43,944 nucleotides of DNA from Muribaculaceae bacterium (lineage in GTDB: Bacteria; Bacteroidota; Bacteroidia; Bacteroidales; Muribaculaceae), in NCBI GenBank assembly GCA_023662835.1, contig JAMPII010000015.1, forward strand, positions 1 through 43,944, read 5' to 3'. Each line of letters begins with the position of its first letter. The first letter of the stretch is position 1. Made by a program: the position numbers and the translations under genes. The notes under the pieces were generated by a model. That model was not told the origin of the DNA and did not search any database. It was given only the letters and a program-made list of their open reading frames with translations. Positions 24,280-35,611 of the stretch are shown here, one piece after another.

Positions 24280-25734
24280 TTAGCTCTGTGGTTTGACGTC
24301 CGGCTTGTTCTGCGCCAGATCGGGGCTGTTTACGAAGAATGGTTCCGGAATGCCGAATACGGAGTTGATATCCTTGCCCGGGCTTAGGAAGCCGTCGATT
24401 ATTGTGTCGCGACCCGACGGATTTTCGAATGTATACAGGCCAAAGTAGTGTAACATCGCGGCAATATGCTCGAACACAGTATCTTGAATTCCCTCATATG
24501 GAAACCATTTCGATGTTGCCGTGAAGCAATAAATTTGCAAAGGTATGCCGGTTGGGGTTTGGGCGAGTGTTGACACGAAACAGTCGCTCGTGTGCGAGAT
24601 GTTGTCGTTTGCATCGAGCCACATCTTTATGTAAGCACGAAATAATCCAAGGTTAGTGTCGACAGTGCCGTCAACCAATCCCTCGGGGTTGTCGACATCG
24701 GCAACCTTTCCAGCCTGTTTCTGGGCAAGTTTCTTAGTGATATAATCGTCCATCATCGGCACCTTCCTAATTGCGTCGAGCATTTGTGGCGTTGTGGCAA
24801 CCACGCTGTCGGCATCAATCATGTAGCTACGGCATATGCGGCGGGTGTTGCTTTCCTGCATTGTCCGGTAGTTGGTGAAGCCGTTGCTTATCAGGTTGTA
24901 GGGCGGAAGAGTGGTGGTTGTCTTGTCCCAATTAAGAACCTTTACGGCTACGAGCGAAACGTCCTGCACGGTTCCGTTGGCGTTGGTTCCATCAACAACA
25001 ATCCAGTCGCCGACATGCAAGCTATCGTTTTCCGACAGCTGAACGCCAGCCACAAGGCTTAATATATTGTTTTTGAAAATCAGCATAAGCACAGCTGAGA
25101 AGGCGCCCAGGCCGGTGAGCAGTTTCAGCGGTGACTGGTCAACGATAATTGATATAATAACAATTACCGCGATTATCCAAATAATGCCTTTTGCCAGCTG
25201 AGCCAATCCGTTGAGAGGAAGTTTCTTTTTATTGGCTCGAGCGTCGACATGCTGCCATATGGCTGCGATAAGAGCTGTTATCGATACCGTTATGACGAAC
25301 ACTATATAAACCATGGTGATTTTTGTCAGCGTTGTCGACAGTGCGTTATGGTTCGACAGCGTGAACTGAATCAGGGCAAGGAACACCAGCGGGGGAACTA
25401 TCCGGCAAATCTTATGAAAAAACTTTTGTTGTTTCAGTGCCTGATAGGTGCCTGTACTCCAGTGTTTAGCTATGGTTTCCACGGCTTTCAGAACCACCCA
25501 CTGCACGGCATATCCAATCACGACAGCCACGCCAAACACAACCGCGGCGTATAAGAACGTTACCATGTCGACGTTGTGGTCAAGGCCGAAAATGCCGAGA
25601 ATCCAGTCGACGATTTTCATAATAAAACTTGCAACAGCGTACGAAATTCCGTTGCTGTCGCCAATGAAATGACTGATGTCGATAGGTTGTTTACCGGCAG
25701 TGTCGGCAGCAGATGTGATTAAATTTAACACCAT
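24280..25734 (-). CDS. MscS-family mechanosensitive channel (YbdG/MscM-like), copy 2
   Basis: Second, longer (484 aa) paralogue of the channel at 23016. Pore region [21 protein letters not shown], then [20 protein letters not shown] and the beta-domain [27 protein letters not shown]; the [15 protein letters not shown] motif is the counterpart of FRNYRPMQESGGRRV in copy 1. It has an extra N-terminal segment with additional helices and a C-terminal tail ([13 protein letters not shown]...) absent from copy 1. The pore residues differ (G-A-S-A versus G-A-F-S), so gating may differ. Divergent from leuA. Confidence 0.9.
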   Translation of the reverse strand: MVLNLITSAADTAGKQPIDISHFIGDSNGISYAVASFIMKIVDWILGIFGLDHNVDMVTFLYAAVVFGVAVVIGYAVQWVVLKAVETIAKHWSTGTYQALKQQKFFHKICRIVPPLVFLALIQFTLSNHNALSTTLTKITMVYIVFVITVSITALIAAIWQHVDARANKKKLPLNGLAQLAKGIIWIIAVIVIISIIVDQSPLKLLTGLGAFSAVLMLIFKNNILSLVAGVQLSENDSLHVGDWIVVDGTNANGTVQDVSLVAVKVLNWDKTTTTLPPYNLISNGFTNYRTMQESNTRRICRSYMIDADSVVATTPQMLDAIRKVPMMDDYITKKLAQKQAGKVADVDNPEGLVDGTVDTNLGLFRAYIKMWLDANDNISHTSDCFVSTLAQTPTGIPLQIYCFTATSKWFPYEGIQDTVFEHIAAMLHYFGLYTFENPSGRDTIIDGFLSPGKDINSVFGIPEPFFVNSPDLAQNKPDVKPQS

Positions 25735-25849
25735 GATGAATTCTTTTTTATATTATTGACAATTCTTACCGCTCTTTTGTTCAAACGAAGTGTTTTTAAT
25801 GACAACAATGAAAAGGTGGAGCAAAATCGGGCTAAAAAATTATTATTTA

Positions 25850-25881
25850 TTTGTTGGTATTGGCAAAATGTTATAAATTTG
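25850..25881 (+). promoter_or_regulatory. Promoter of the leu operon
   Basis: TTTG 25850-25853, 20-bp spacer, TAAATTTG 25874-25881. The leader is only about 30 nt, too short for attenuation. Confidence 0.75.
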
Positions 25882-25917
25882 CAGCCTATTTACAGAACAG
25901 AAAGTTACTTTTACCTC

Positions 25918-27414
25918 ATGAGCAATAAACTTTTTATTTTCGACACCACGCTTCGCGATGGTGAGCAGGTGCCTGGCTGCCAGCTTAACACGGTTGAAAA
26001 AATCGAAGTGGCAAAGCATCTTGAAGAGCTGGGCGTTGATGTGATTGAGGCCGGTTTCCCGGTGTCGTCGCCGGGCGATTTCAATTCGGTTATGGAAATA
26101 TCGAAAGCCGTTACCTGGCCAACAATATGCGCCTTGACGCGCGCCGTCGAGAATGACATCCGCGTCGCAGCCGAATCGCTTCAATATGCCAAACATAAAC
26201 GCATACATACCGGTATTGGAACGTCCGAGTCCCATATCCGCTACAAGTTCAACTCAAACCGCGAGGAAATCCTTGAGCGCGCCGTGGCTGCTGTGAAGTA
26301 TGCCAAGAAATTTGTTGAAGACGTGCAGTTCTATGCCGAGGATGCCGGACGCACCGACAACGAATACCTGGCGCGTGTGGTTGAGGCGGTTATCAAGGCC
26401 GGAGCCACCGTTGTAAACATTCCCGACACAACCGGCTACTGTTTGCCTGAGCAGTTCGGTGCAAAAATAAAGTATCTGATGGAGCACGTCGACGGCATAC
26501 ATCGCGCAACAATAGCCACACACTGCCATAACGACCTGGGCATGGCCACGGCTAACACTGTCCAAGGTATACTGAATGGTGCGCGTCAGGCCGAAGTGAC
26601 AATCAACGGTATCGGCGAACGCGCCGGCAACACCTCGCTCGAAGAGGTTGCAATGATTTTCAAGGCCCATTCCGAACTTGGAATCGAAACCAACATCAAC
26701 ACCACCAAGATATGCGGCGTGAGCCAGTTGGTTTCGTCGCTGATGAACATGCCGGTACAGCCAAACAAGGCTATCGTAGGGCGCAATGCCTTCGCCCATA
26801 GTTCAGGTATACATCAGGATGGAGTGCTTAAAAACCGCGAAAGCTACGAAATTATCGATCCAAAAGATGTTGGCGTCGATGAAAACTCGATAGTGCTGAC
26901 TGCTCGCTCGGGACGCGCCGCGTTGAAGCATCGTATGCATGTGCTGGGCATCGATCTGGAGAAAGAAGCCCTCGATAAAGCTTACGAGGCCTTCCTTGTG
27001 TTGGCCGACAAAAAGAAAGAAATCAACGACGATGACGTGCTGATGCTTGCCGGCGAACATCATAAGTCGTCGCGCCGTCTCAAGCTTGATTATCTACAAG
27101 TCACATCGGGCGTTGGCGTTAAATCAGTTGCCTCGATCGGTTTGGATATTGCCGGCGAAAAATTCGAAGCATGCGCTTCGGGCAACGGTCCTGTCGACGC
27201 CGCCATATCGGCAATCAAGATTATAATCCGTCGTAAGATGCTAGTCAAGGAATTCCTTATACAGGCAATCAGCAAGGGAAGCAACGATGTGGGCAAGGTT
27301 CATATGACGGTTGAGTACGACGGTTCAAACTATTATGGCTTCTCGGCCAACACCGACATCATAGCGGCCAGCGCCGAAGCCTTCATCGATGCAATAAACA
27401 AATTCGTTCATTAA
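25918..27414 (+). CDS. leuA: 2-isopropylmalate synthase
   Basis: Condenses acetyl-CoA with 2-oxoisovalerate, the committed step of leucine synthesis. The 498-residue protein starts [20 protein letters not shown] at ATG 25918; the frame is open further upstream, but the promoter at 25850-25881 rules out an earlier start. Catalytic TIM barrel (1-280): [35 protein letters not shown] (metal-binding HCHND), [14 protein letters not shown]. Helical subdomain with [13 protein letters not shown], then the C-terminal regulatory domain (about 370-498) for leucine feedback. First gene of leuA-C-D-cimA-B; three bases separate it from leuC. Confidence 0.95.
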   Translation: MSNKLFIFDTTLRDGEQVPGCQLNTVEKIEVAKHLEELGVDVIEAGFPVSSPGDFNSVMEISKAVTWPTICALTRAVENDIRVAAESLQYAKHKRIHTGIGTSESHIRYKFNSNREEILERAVAAVKYAKKFVEDVQFYAEDAGRTDNEYLARVVEAVIKAGATVVNIPDTTGYCLPEQFGAKIKYLMEHVDGIHRATIATHCHNDLGMATANTVQGILNGARQAEVTINGIGERAGNTSLEEVAMIFKAHSELGIETNINTTKICGVSQLVSSLMNMPVQPNKAIVGRNAFAHSSGIHQDGVLKNRESYEIIDPKDVGVDENSIVLTARSGRAALKHRMHVLGIDLEKEALDKAYEAFLVLADKKKEINDDDVLMLAGEHHKSSRRLKLDYLQVTSGVGVKSVASIGLDIAGEKFEACASGNGPVDAAISAIKIIIRRKMLVKEFLIQAISKGSNDVGKVHMTVEYDGSNYYGFSANTDIIAASAEAFIDAINKFVH

Positions 27415-27417
27415 AAC

Positions 27418-28815
27418 ATGCCAAAAACTCTTTTCGATAAAATTTGGGACGCCCATACGGTGCAAGCTATTGCCGACGGCCCAACACAGTTGTATATCGA
27501 CCGCCTCTACTGCCACGAGGTGACAAGCCCGCAGGCATTCGACGGTCTTCGCCGACGCGGACTCAAGGTGTTCCGACCCGAGCGCGTGGTTTGCATGCCC
27601 GACCATAATATTCCTACCCAAAATCAGGATAAGCCCATAGCCGATCCCGTGTCGGCAAAGCAGGTGGCTCAGTTAACGACCAACGCTACTGAATTCGGCC
27701 TGACCCATTATCACCTCGGTCACGCCCGCAACGGAATCATCCACGTTGTCGGTCCCGAATATGGCCTTACACTGCCGGGGAGCACAATTGTTTGTGGCGA
27801 CAGCCATACATCGACCCATGGTGCCTTTGGTGCCGTTGCTTTCGGCATCGGTACCTCTGAGGTTGAGATGGTGCTGGCCTCGCAGTGTGTGCTCCAGCCC
27901 CGACCGAAAACCATGCGTATCAACATCGAGGGTAGCCTCGGCAAAGGCGTTACCGCCAAGGATTTGGCTCTGTTCATCATAGCCCGCATGACAACCGGTG
28001 GAGCAACCGGCTATTTCGTTGAATACGCGGGTGAGGCCATACGCGCATTGTCGATGGAAGAGCGTATGACTGTGTGTAACCTGTCGATTGAAATGGGCGC
28101 GCGAGGAGGAATGATCGCCCCCGACGAAACGACCTACGCCTACGTGAAAGGGCGTGAGAACGCACCCAAAGGTGAGGACTGGGAGAAAGCCGTCGCCTAC
28201 TGGCGTACATTGCCAACCGACGAAGACGCTGTTTTCGACCGTGAAATCACGTTTAATGCCTCGGAGATTGGACCACGGTTAACCTACGGCACAAACCCCG
28301 GCATGGGTATCGACATCGACGAAACTGTTCCGGCCTATGCCGGCACGGACGAAGCGGGTGCTCTTTCCCACGCCAAAGCGTTGAACTACATGCAATTCGC
28401 CGAAGGGCAGAAGCTGCTTGGAACAAAAGTTGACTATGTCTTTCTGGGTTCCTGCACCAACGGTCGCCTGAGTGATTTCGAAGCATTTGCCGGCTTGGTA
28501 AAAGGACACAAAAAATCGCCCGACGTGACGGCTTGGCTTGTGCCCGGGTCGCAAAGCGTTTACCGCCAGATTGTTGAAGCCGGTATTGACAAAACCCTCG
28601 AAGAAGCCGGTTTCGAACTGCGTCAGCCCGGCTGCTCGGCCTGTCTGGCAATGAACGACGATAAAATACCGGCCGGATGTTTGGCCGTGTCAACATCAAA
28701 CCGCAACTTTGAAGGGCGACAGGGTCCTGGTTCACGCACAATTTTAGCCGGACCGCTCGTTGCTGCCGCAGCTGCCATAACAGGATGTATAACCGACCCT
28801 AGAACAATTTCCTAG
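27418..28815 (+). CDS. leuC: 3-isopropylmalate dehydratase large subunit
   Basis: Aconitase-family subunit that isomerises 2- to 3-isopropylmalate with LeuD; it may also act on citramalate in isoleucine synthesis. The 465 aa show [34 protein letters not shown], and the three 4Fe-4S ligands: Cys346 in GSCTNGR, Cys406 and Cys409 in [10 protein letters not shown]. Length is standard. Separated from leuA by 3 bp and from leuD by 2 bp. Confidence 0.97.
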   Translation: MPKTLFDKIWDAHTVQAIADGPTQLYIDRLYCHEVTSPQAFDGLRRRGLKVFRPERVVCMPDHNIPTQNQDKPIADPVSAKQVAQLTTNATEFGLTHYHLGHARNGIIHVVGPEYGLTLPGSTIVCGDSHTSTHGAFGAVAFGIGTSEVEMVLASQCVLQPRPKTMRINIEGSLGKGVTAKDLALFIIARMTTGGATGYFVEYAGEAIRALSMEERMTVCNLSIEMGARGGMIAPDETTYAYVKGRENAPKGEDWEKAVAYWRTLPTDEDAVFDREITFNASEIGPRLTYGTNPGMGIDIDETVPAYAGTDEAGALSHAKALNYMQFAEGQKLLGTKVDYVFLGSCTNGRLSDFEAFAGLVKGHKKSPDVTAWLVPGSQSVYRQIVEAGIDKTLEEAGFELRQPGCSACLAMNDDKIPAGCLAVSTSNRNFEGRQGPGSRTILAGPLVAAAAAITGCITDPRTIS

Positions 28816-28817
28816 CC

Positions 28818-29405
28818 ATGCCCGAAAAATTTTCAACCATACGCTCCACGGCCGTTCCGCTCCCAATGGAGAATGTCGATACCGACCAGATAATTCCCGC
28901 ACGTTTCTTGAAAGCCACCTCGCGCGAGGGATTCGGCGAAAACCTGTTCCGCGACTGGCGCTATTTGCCCGACGGCTCGGAGAACCCCGATTTCGTGCTC
29001 AACAACCCAAGATATAAAGGTTGTATACTCGTGGCCGGTAAAAACTTCGGTTCAGGCTCGTCGCGCGAGCATGCGGCCTGGGCAATCCACGATTACGGAT
29101 TCCGTGTGGTAGTTTCCAGCTTTTTCGCCGATATACACAAAAACAACGAACTGAATTCGTTTGTGCTCCCCGTCACTGTTTCGCCGGAGTTTCTGGCCGA
29201 GTTATTCGCCTCAATCGAAAGCGACCCATCGACAGAAATTGTTGTTGACCTTCCTGCACAAACAATTACCAACACCGCCACCGGCCGTAGCGAACAGTTC
29301 GACATAAACTCGTACAAGAAGGAATGTTTGATGAACGGGCTCGATGATATCGACTATCTGCTGTCGCGCCGCGCCCAGGTTGAGGCTTGGGAAAAATCCC
29401 GGTAG
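28818..29405 (+). CDS. leuD: 3-isopropylmalate dehydratase small subunit
   Basis: Small swivelling subunit that completes the LeuCD active site. The 195 aa show the family's [14 protein letters not shown] near residue 16-30, [22 protein letters not shown] (the G-S-G-S-S-R-E-H-A substrate loop), and [15 protein letters not shown]. Length and motifs are those of bacterial LeuD. Immediately follows leuC. Confidence 0.96.
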   Translation: MPEKFSTIRSTAVPLPMENVDTDQIIPARFLKATSREGFGENLFRDWRYLPDGSENPDFVLNNPRYKGCILVAGKNFGSGSSREHAAWAIHDYGFRVVVSSFFADIHKNNELNSFVLPVTVSPEFLAELFASIESDPSTEIVVDLPAQTITNTATGRSEQFDINSYKKECLMNGLDDIDYLLSRRAQVEAWEKSR

Positions 29406-29429
29406 ACAACAAAGTCACATACACCCATT

Positions 29430-30950
29430 ATGCATGTTGAAATTCTAGATACCACGTTGCGCGACGGCGAACAAACGTCGGGTGTGTCGTTCAGCACACC
29501 CGAAAAAATGGCCATATCGCGCCTGTTGCTTGCCGAGTTGCATGTGCCGCGCATTGAAATTGCGTCGGCGCGGGTGTCGGAGGGAGAGCGCGAAACCGTT
29601 GCCCGCATCTGTGCGTGGGCTTCCAAAACCGGCTATTCGAATGCGCTCGAGGTGCTCGGATTTCTCGATAACGGAAAGTCGGTCGATTGGATCACATCCG
29701 TTGGCGGACGGGTAATAAACCTGTTGGCAAAAGGCTCGGAGCGGCATTGCCGCCTGCAGTTGGGCCAGACACCTGAGCAACATATCGAGGCTATAGCCGC
29801 CGAGATTGAACGCGCGCGCTCGGCCGGTTTGGAGGTGAACCTATATCTCGAGGACTGGTCGAACGGAATGAAGCAGTCGCGCCCCTATGTCCTGGCCCTC
29901 ACCCAAGCCGTTGGCAAAATGCCGGTACGCCGCGTGATGCTGCCCGACACACTTGGCATTCTGAATCCCTACGACACGCTTTCGTACATTCACTATATGG
30001 TTAAACTCTTTCCGTCGCTACACTTCGATTTTCATGCCCATAACGATTACGACCTGGCAACAGCCAATGTGTTTGCGGCCGTAAAGGGGGGTGCACGAGG
30101 AATCCACTGCACCGTGAACGGACTCGGAGAACGCGCCGGTAATGCAGCCTTGTCGAGTGCAATTGCTGTGATTCACGATCAACTGCACGCTACTACCGGT
30201 GTGGACGAATCGCGCATCAACAAGGTTTCGCATATCGTGGAATCATTTTCCGGTATACGGGTGCCGCCAAACAAGCCGATTATCGGCGACAGTGTGTTCA
30301 CGCAATGCGCCGGTGTCCACGCCGACGGCGACAATAAAAACCGCTTGTATTACAATGATTTGCTTCCTGAACGATTCGACCGCGAACGTGAGTATGCACT
30401 GGGCAAGACGTCGGGTCGAGCCAACATTCGCAAAAATCTAGAATCGCTCGGCATCGAGCTGTCGGAGGCAGAGATAGGCAAAGTTACCGACCGTGTAATT
30501 CAGTTGGCCGATAAAAAAGAGCTTGTCACACAGAGCGATCTCCCCTTCATTATAGCCGACGTGCTGAAACATTCCGGGTTGCCTAGGCGGGTGAAACTCA
30601 TCAACTATTCCCTGACACTAGTCAATGGTTTGCGCCCTACGGCCATGGTGAAACTGTCGGTCGACGGAACCGACTATCAGGAGTCGGCCGTAGGCGACGG
30701 ACAGTTCGATGCTTTCATGCATGCCGTGCGCAACATTTACCAAAAATACCTGCATCGCCCAATTGCCACCCTCACCAACTATACAGTCAGCATTCCACCC
30801 GGCGGCAAAACCGATGCTCTTGTACACACGGTTATCACGTGGAACTACAACGGCCACACATTCAAAACAGGAGGCCTCGACGCCGACCAAACAGAAGCCG
30901 CCATTCAGGCTACACTAAAAATGCTAAATCTTTGCGATTTACCACAGTAA
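29430..30950 (+). CDS. Second LeuA-type synthase, probably (R)-citramalate synthase
   Basis: Member of the alpha-isopropylmalate/citramalate/homocitrate synthase family, 506 aa, clearly diverged from the LeuA in the same operon. Barrel motifs [28 protein letters not shown] and NGLGERAGNAALSSAI are intact; helical linker CAGVHADGDNKN replaces [13 protein letters not shown] of LeuA; a C-terminal LeuA-type regulatory domain follows (about 370-506). A product that feeds LeuB-LeuC-LeuD other than isopropylmalate is citramalate, which gives 2-oxobutyrate for isoleucine without threonine deaminase. Position inside leuCD-B supports this; the same gene order is, to my knowledge, seen in Bacteroides. 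Specificity is inferred, and a second isopropylmalate synthase cannot be excluded from sequence alone. Confidence 0.8.
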   Translation: MHVEILDTTLRDGEQTSGVSFSTPEKMAISRLLLAELHVPRIEIASARVSEGERETVARICAWASKTGYSNALEVLGFLDNGKSVDWITSVGGRVINLLAKGSERHCRLQLGQTPEQHIEAIAAEIERARSAGLEVNLYLEDWSNGMKQSRPYVLALTQAVGKMPVRRVMLPDTLGILNPYDTLSYIHYMVKLFPSLHFDFHAHNDYDLATANVFAAVKGGARGIHCTVNGLGERAGNAALSSAIAVIHDQLHATTGVDESRINKVSHIVESFSGIRVPPNKPIIGDSVFTQCAGVHADGDNKNRLYYNDLLPERFDREREYALGKTSGRANIRKNLESLGIELSEAEIGKVTDRVIQLADKKELVTQSDLPFIIADVLKHSGLPRRVKLINYSLTLVNGLRPTAMVKLSVDGTDYQESAVGDGQFDAFMHAVRNIYQKYLHRPIATLTNYTVSIPPGGKTDALVHTVITWNYNGHTFKTGGLDADQTEAAIQATLKMLNLCDLPQ

Positions 30951-30973
30951 ACAAACCCTAACAATCAAGATAT

Positions 30974-32035
30974 ATGGAACTTAAAATTGCAGTATTGCCG
31001 GGCGACGGCATCGGCCCCGAGATTTCAGCCCAAGGCGTTGAAGTGATGAAAGCCGTTTGCAAACTCTTTGGCCATGAACTTTTCATAGAATATGGTCTCG
31101 TAGGAGCAGCAGCCATCGACGCTGTAGGCAATCCGTTTCCCGACGAAACACTCCAGATGTGCCGCCGCAGCGATGCCGTGCTTTTCTCAGCAATAGGCCA
31201 CCCCAAATACGACAACGACCCTACAGCAAAAGTGCGTCCCGAACAAGGATTGCTCGCTATGCGCAAAAGTCTCGGTTTGTATGCCAACGTCCGCCCCGTG
31301 GAAACCTTTGCTTGCCTGCTCCACAAATCGCCTCTGCGCTCCGAACTGGTTGAAGGCGCCGACTTCGTTTGCATCCGCGAACTGACCGGGGGCATGTATT
31401 TCGGCAAAAAATACCAGGACAACAATGAAGCTTACGACACCTGCATATACACCCGCAAGGAGATTGAACGCATACTCCGTGTGGCCTACAGCTACGCCAT
31501 GCGCCGTCGCAAACACCTCACTGTTATCGACAAAGCCAACGTGCTGGCAAGCTCACGCCTATGGCGCCAGATAGCCCAGGAAATCGCTCCGGAATATCCC
31601 GAAGTGCTCACCGACTATATGTATGTCGACAACGCTGCCATGCGCATTATACAGGATCCCCGGTTCTTCGACGTGATGGTGACCGAAAACACTTTCGGCG
31701 ACATATTAACCGACGAAGCCTCCGTAATATCCGGCTCAATGGGCTTGCTTCCTTCGGCATCGGTTGGCGAAGGCACGCCCGTATTCGAACCCATCCATGG
31801 CTCATGGCCACAGGCGGCAGGCAAGAACATAGCCAATCCATTGGCCCAGATTCTCTCGGTAGCGATGCTCTTCGAGTACTTCGGACTCGAAGCTGAAGGA
31901 GCACTGGTGCGAGAAGCCGTAGCCGAATCGCTCAATGCCAACGCCGTAACCCCCGACATTGATCCCGCAGCCACCGGTACAACCACTTCCGTAGGTCGTT
32001 GGATTGTCGAATATATCATCAATAAGCATATTTGA
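30974..32035 (+). CDS. leuB: 3-isopropylmalate dehydrogenase
   Basis: NAD-dependent oxidative decarboxylation of 3-isopropylmalate (and probably methylmalate from the citramalate route). The 353 aa show [10 protein letters not shown] (9-18), LRKSL-type [14 protein letters not shown], the substrate motif [23 protein letters not shown], and the metal/cofactor region [15 protein letters not shown] and [18 protein letters not shown]. Length is standard. It ends the operon; no strong terminator hairpin follows, only an AT-rich spacer containing the gltX promoter. Confidence 0.97.
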   Translation: MELKIAVLPGDGIGPEISAQGVEVMKAVCKLFGHELFIEYGLVGAAAIDAVGNPFPDETLQMCRRSDAVLFSAIGHPKYDNDPTAKVRPEQGLLAMRKSLGLYANVRPVETFACLLHKSPLRSELVEGADFVCIRELTGGMYFGKKYQDNNEAYDTCIYTRKEIERILRVAYSYAMRRRKHLTVIDKANVLASSRLWRQIAQEIAPEYPEVLTDYMYVDNAAMRIIQDPRFFDVMVTENTFGDILTDEASVISGSMGLLPSASVGEGTPVFEPIHGSWPQAAGKNIANPLAQILSVAMLFEYFGLEAEGALVREAVAESLNANAVTPDIDPAATGTTTSVGRWIVEYIINKHI

Positions 32036-32081
32036 GGATGCGTTACTGACGATGCGTAATTAACAATTTTTTGGAAAAGAG

Positions 32082-32112
32082 TCTGTACTATGAAAAGATT
32101 TTTGTAATTTTG
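32082..32112 (+). promoter_or_regulatory. Promoter of gltX-waaA
   Basis: TAATTTTG at 32105-32112 with TCTG at 32082-32085, 19-bp spacer; the -33 element is imperfect. The ~50-nt leader includes a short CCGG...CCGG self-complement. Confidence 0.5.
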
Positions 32113-32169
32113 AGGCCCAAACTCCGGAGAACTCCCGTGCCGGATACATAACTTAACGAATCAGAACCT

Positions 32170-33702
32170 ATGGAACGTAAAGTCAGAGTCAGATTTGCAC
32201 CCTCGCCCACCGGGCCTCTTCATATCGGCGGTGTACGTACCGCTTTGTTCAACTACCTTTTCGCGCGTCAGAACGGCGGCGACATGATTCTCCGTATCGA
32301 GGACACGGACTCAAACAGATTTGTTCCAGGCGCTGAGGAGTATATCAACGAAGCGTTGCAATGGCTGGGCATCGGTATTGACGAAGGTGTTCGCGAAGGT
32401 GGTGCCTACGGGCCGTATAAGCAGAGCGAACGTCGCGACATTTACCGCAAGCATGTGAAGATGCTGCTCGATGCAGACAAGGCCTACATAGCTTTCGACA
32501 CAGCTGCCGAGCTGGAGCAGAAACGCGCTGAAATTCAGAATTTCCAGTACGACGCATCAACCCGCGGCCAGATGCGCAACTCACTCACAATGCCCAAGCA
32601 CGAGGTTGAAAAGCTCATTGCGGAAGGCACACCCTACGTTGTCCGCTTCAAGATTGAGCCGGGACGCGACGTCAAGGTCGACGACATGCTCCGCGGAACT
32701 GTTACCATAAACTCATCGATTCTCGACGATAAAGTGCTCTACAAGAGCGCCGACGACCTGCCTACTTATCACCTTGCAAATATTGTCGACGATCACCTTA
32801 TGGAAGTTTCCCACGTGATTCGCGGCGAAGAATGGCTCCCTTCGGCTCCCCTGCATGTGCTCTTGTATGAGGCATTCGGCTGGGCCGACACCGCTCCTCG
32901 ATTCGTTCACCTTCCGCTACTGCTCAAGCCTGACGGAAAAGGGAAGCTCTCAAAACGCGACGGCGACCGTCTCGGATTCCCCGTATTCCCTCTGGAATGG
33001 CACAACCCCGCCACGGGCGAAGTCAGCTCCGGCTATCGCGAGTCGGGCTATCTGCCTCAGGCTGTTGTAAACTTTCTGGCTCTGCTTGGATGGAATCCCG
33101 GCGACGACAACGAAATAATGTCGATGGACGAACTGATTCAGCGCTTCTCGCTCGAACATTGCTCCCGCTCCGGTGCGCGCTTCGACTACGAAAAAGGGCG
33201 CTGGTTCAACCATGAATACCTCATGCGGATGCCCGACCAGGAGCTGGCTCAGCTGTTCAAGCCCGTGCTGAAAGCAAATGGAGTGAATCCCGACGAGTTT
33301 ACCGACGCCTATATCGCTGCCGCCGTAGGAATGGTTAAAAGCCGAATTCACTTTGTTGACGAACTATGGGCTCAGGCAAAATTCTTCTTCGTCGCTCCAA
33401 CCGACTACAATCCCAAGGATGTGAAGAAACGCTGGAACGACGACATGCCTCGTATAATGGCCGAATTGGCCGAGGTGATAAACGGACTCGACGACATGTC
33501 GAGCGCAGCCGCCGAGAAAGTGGTGCTCGACTGGATTGCCTCTAAAGGTTATCATCTAGGCAACGTGATGAACGCCTTTCGTCTTTGTGTTGTCGGTGAA
33601 TGCAAAGGCCCACACATGTTCGACATTACCGAACTCATGGGCAAAGAAAAAACGCTCCAAAGAATTCAACAAGGGATTAAAAACATCAAACCGGCCGAAT
33701 AA
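32170..33702 (+). CDS. gltX: Glutamyl-tRNA synthetase
   Basis: Class I aminoacyl-tRNA synthetase charging tRNA-Glu. The 510-aa protein has the HIGH-type motif [11 protein letters not shown] (residues 11-21), the KMSKS-type motif KLSKRDGD (259-266), [15 protein letters not shown], and [15 protein letters not shown] upstream of the second motif, followed by the helical anticodon-binding region. A distal insert of about 20 residues between the catalytic domain and helical bundle fits the longer Bacteroidota form. Nine bases separate it from waaA, so the two are one unit. Confidence 0.96.
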   Translation: MERKVRVRFAPSPTGPLHIGGVRTALFNYLFARQNGGDMILRIEDTDSNRFVPGAEEYINEALQWLGIGIDEGVREGGAYGPYKQSERRDIYRKHVKMLLDADKAYIAFDTAAELEQKRAEIQNFQYDASTRGQMRNSLTMPKHEVEKLIAEGTPYVVRFKIEPGRDVKVDDMLRGTVTINSSILDDKVLYKSADDLPTYHLANIVDDHLMEVSHVIRGEEWLPSAPLHVLLYEAFGWADTAPRFVHLPLLLKPDGKGKLSKRDGDRLGFPVFPLEWHNPATGEVSSGYRESGYLPQAVVNFLALLGWNPGDDNEIMSMDELIQRFSLEHCSRSGARFDYEKGRWFNHEYLMRMPDQELAQLFKPVLKANGVNPDEFTDAYIAAAVGMVKSRIHFVDELWAQAKFFFVAPTDYNPKDVKKRWNDDMPRIMAELAEVINGLDDMSSAAAEKVVLDWIASKGYHLGNVMNAFRLCVVGECKGPHMFDITELMGKEKTLQRIQQGIKNIKPAE

Positions 33703-33711
33703 CCCTTCGAT

Positions 33712-34962
33712 ATGAACCCACTCTACAACACCGGCATACATCTCTACCGCCTAGGTGCAAAGCTCGTTTCGTCACGAAACAAAAAGGCCGATCGTATGCT
33801 TAAAGGTCAGAGTGAAACATTCGAGCGGCTGGAGCGCAATCTGCAACCCGGCAAAAAATACGTCTGGTTGCACGCAGCTTCGCTGGGCGAGTTCGAACAA
33901 GGGCGACCCCTGCTCGAAATGATACGTCGCCAACGCCCCGAGCTGGGAATCGTGCTCACATTCTTTTCCCCGTCAGGCTATGAGGTACGCAAAAATTACC
34001 CCATAGCCGATATAATCTGCTATCTCCCGTTCGACACCCCCGCCAACGCACGCCGTTGGGTAGAAACCCTACGCCCTGCTATGGCCATATTCGTAAAATA
34101 CGAATTCTGGGGCAATTATCTCGAGCAGCTCCACCACAACAACATACCAACCTACCTGATATCAGCAATTTTCCGCGATTCTCAATCCTTCTTCCAATGG
34201 TGGGGCGGAACGTTCCGTCATATGCTCCGATGCTACCAACGATTGTTCGTACAGGACAACGACTCCGCGCGGCGTCTGGCATCGATCGGAGTGACAAACG
34301 TAGATGTTACCGGCGACACCCGCTTCGACCGTGTAACCGACATCATGCGCTCAACCCACACAATTGCGGCCATGGAGGCACTCAAGGCAAGCGGAAAAAC
34401 CATAATCATATTCGGTTCAAGCTGGGAAGCCGACGAAGAAATCTACAGTCAGTGGTTGAGCGAGCACAGCAACATTTGTGCCGTTATAGCCCCGCACGAA
34501 TTCGACGCTCAACGCCTCGAAAAACTGTCGCGTATGCTTCCTGCCGACAACGGACAAACAGTAATGCTCTCCGATTTATTGAAAGCCGACAATCCCGACC
34601 GGGCCGTTAAGGATGTACGCTGTGTCATCGTCGACTCATTTGGGCAGCTGTCGAGCCTCTACCGCTATGGAAACATAGCCTACATCGGAGGTGGTTTCGG
34701 CCATGGCATTCATAACATCAACGAAGCTGCCGTTTATGGAATACCGGTTGTGTTCGGTCCGAATCACAAAAAATTCAAGGAAGCGTCCGACTTGATTCAC
34801 TGCGGCGGCGGTTTCTCAATAAGCAATAAGCAGGAATTGGAATCGATTTTCAACACACTGACTTCCGACCCCGCCTGCCTGGACGAAGCAGGCAAGGCAG
34901 CCGGAGCCTACATCGCGCGCAGCATAGGAGCCACCCCAGCCATTTTCAAAGCTATTTTTTGA
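33712..34962 (+). CDS. waaA: 3-deoxy-D-manno-octulosonic acid (Kdo) transferase
   Basis: Transfers Kdo from CMP-Kdo to lipid A precursor, the first inner-core step of lipopolysaccharide synthesis, at the inner membrane. The 416 aa (GT30) start with the usual short membrane-associated helix (NTGIHLYRLGAKLVS); the N-terminal domain has WLHAASLGEFEQGRPLLE (catalytic Glu in the GEFEQ motif) and TFFSPSGYEV, KYEFWGNYL; the C-terminal domain has GSSWEADEEIY, IAPHEFD and GGGFGHGIHNINEAAVYG for CMP-Kdo binding. Bacteroidota form, single copy in the window, with no adjacent kdsB/kdsA. Confidence 0.95.
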   Translation: MNPLYNTGIHLYRLGAKLVSSRNKKADRMLKGQSETFERLERNLQPGKKYVWLHAASLGEFEQGRPLLEMIRRQRPELGIVLTFFSPSGYEVRKNYPIADIICYLPFDTPANARRWVETLRPAMAIFVKYEFWGNYLEQLHHNNIPTYLISAIFRDSQSFFQWWGGTFRHMLRCYQRLFVQDNDSARRLASIGVTNVDVTGDTRFDRVTDIMRSTHTIAAMEALKASGKTIIIFGSSWEADEEIYSQWLSEHSNICAVIAPHEFDAQRLEKLSRMLPADNGQTVMLSDLLKADNPDRAVKDVRCVIVDSFGQLSSLYRYGNIAYIGGGFGHGIHNINEAAVYGIPVVFGPNHKKFKEASDLIHCGGGFSISNKQELESIFNTLTSDPACLDEAGKAAGAYIARSIGATPAIFKAIF

Positions 34963-35080
34963 TTTATTTTTACGGTATACAATCTCTAAGAAAAACACAT
35001 TCTAGAGTATTAGATTGCAACTTTTGCGTCCTTTAGTGAAAATAATGCATATTTTCAGGCCAAATAGATTTACATTCCGT

Positions 35081-35112
35081 TTTGTTATATAAGAATTATT
35101 TTATTACATTTG
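35081..35112 (+). promoter_or_regulatory. Promoter of the Lrp/AsnC gene
   Basis: TTTG 35081-35084, 20-bp spacer, TACATTTG 35105-35112. Confidence 0.75.
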
Positions 35113-35140
35113 TTGCTCATCACAGTTCAAATATAGCTTA

Positions 35141-35611
35141 ATGGAGAAGATAGACAATCTCGACCGAAAAATTTTAAGTATAGTAATGAAAAACGCACGT
35201 ATGGCTTCAAAAGACGTGGCCTTGGAATGCGGGGTGTCACGTGCGGCCATACATCAACGAATTCAGCGAATGATCGACGTGAATGTAATCACCGGTTCCG
35301 GCTATACTGTAAACCCCAAGGCGTTAGGATATCACACATGCACCTACATCGGCATAAACCTCGAACGAGGCGCTATGTACAAGGACGTTGTGCCCGAGCT
35401 AGAAAAAATTCCCGAAATAGTTGAATGTCACTTTACAACGGGTCCCTACACAATGATGATTAAACTCTATGCCCGCGATAATGAACATCTTATGGAACTT
35501 CTTAACGACAGAATTCAAACCATACGCGGCGTTATGGGCACAGAAACCCTTATCTCACTCGACAGCTCTATATCAAGAGGTGTGCCTATTTTCAAAGACA
35601 ATGCAGATTAA
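35141..35611 (+). CDS. Lrp/AsnC family transcriptional regulator
   Basis: DNA-binding regulator of the feast/famine family, 156 aa. N-terminal helix-turn-helix (NLDRKILSIVMKNARMASKDVALECGVSRAAIHQRIQRM, residues 6-45), then the RAM/ligand domain (about 65-145) with GYHTCTYIGINLERG and TTGPYTMMIKLYARDNEHLMEL. Many Lrp proteins respond to branched-chain amino acids, so control of the ilv and leu operons in this window is plausible but only inferred. It has its own promoter and its last 20 bp overlap the convergent menA gene, with no terminator visible between them. Confidence 0.9.
   Translation: MEKIDNLDRKILSIVMKNARMASKDVALECGVSRAAIHQRIQRMIDVNVITGSGYTVNPKALGYHTCTYIGINLERGAMYKDVVPELEKIPEIVECHFTTGPYTMMIKLYARDNEHLMELLNDRIQTIRGVMGTETLISLDSSISRGVPIFKDNAD

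Noticed and set aside
23016-25734. Tandem MscS genes as a recent duplication
   Set aside because: The two proteins differ in length and in most residues outside the pore and beta-domain motifs, so any duplication is old.
35592-35611. 20-bp overlap of lrp and menA as regulatory antisense
   Set aside because: Convergent 3' overlap of this size is common and no evidence suggests more than compact gene packing.
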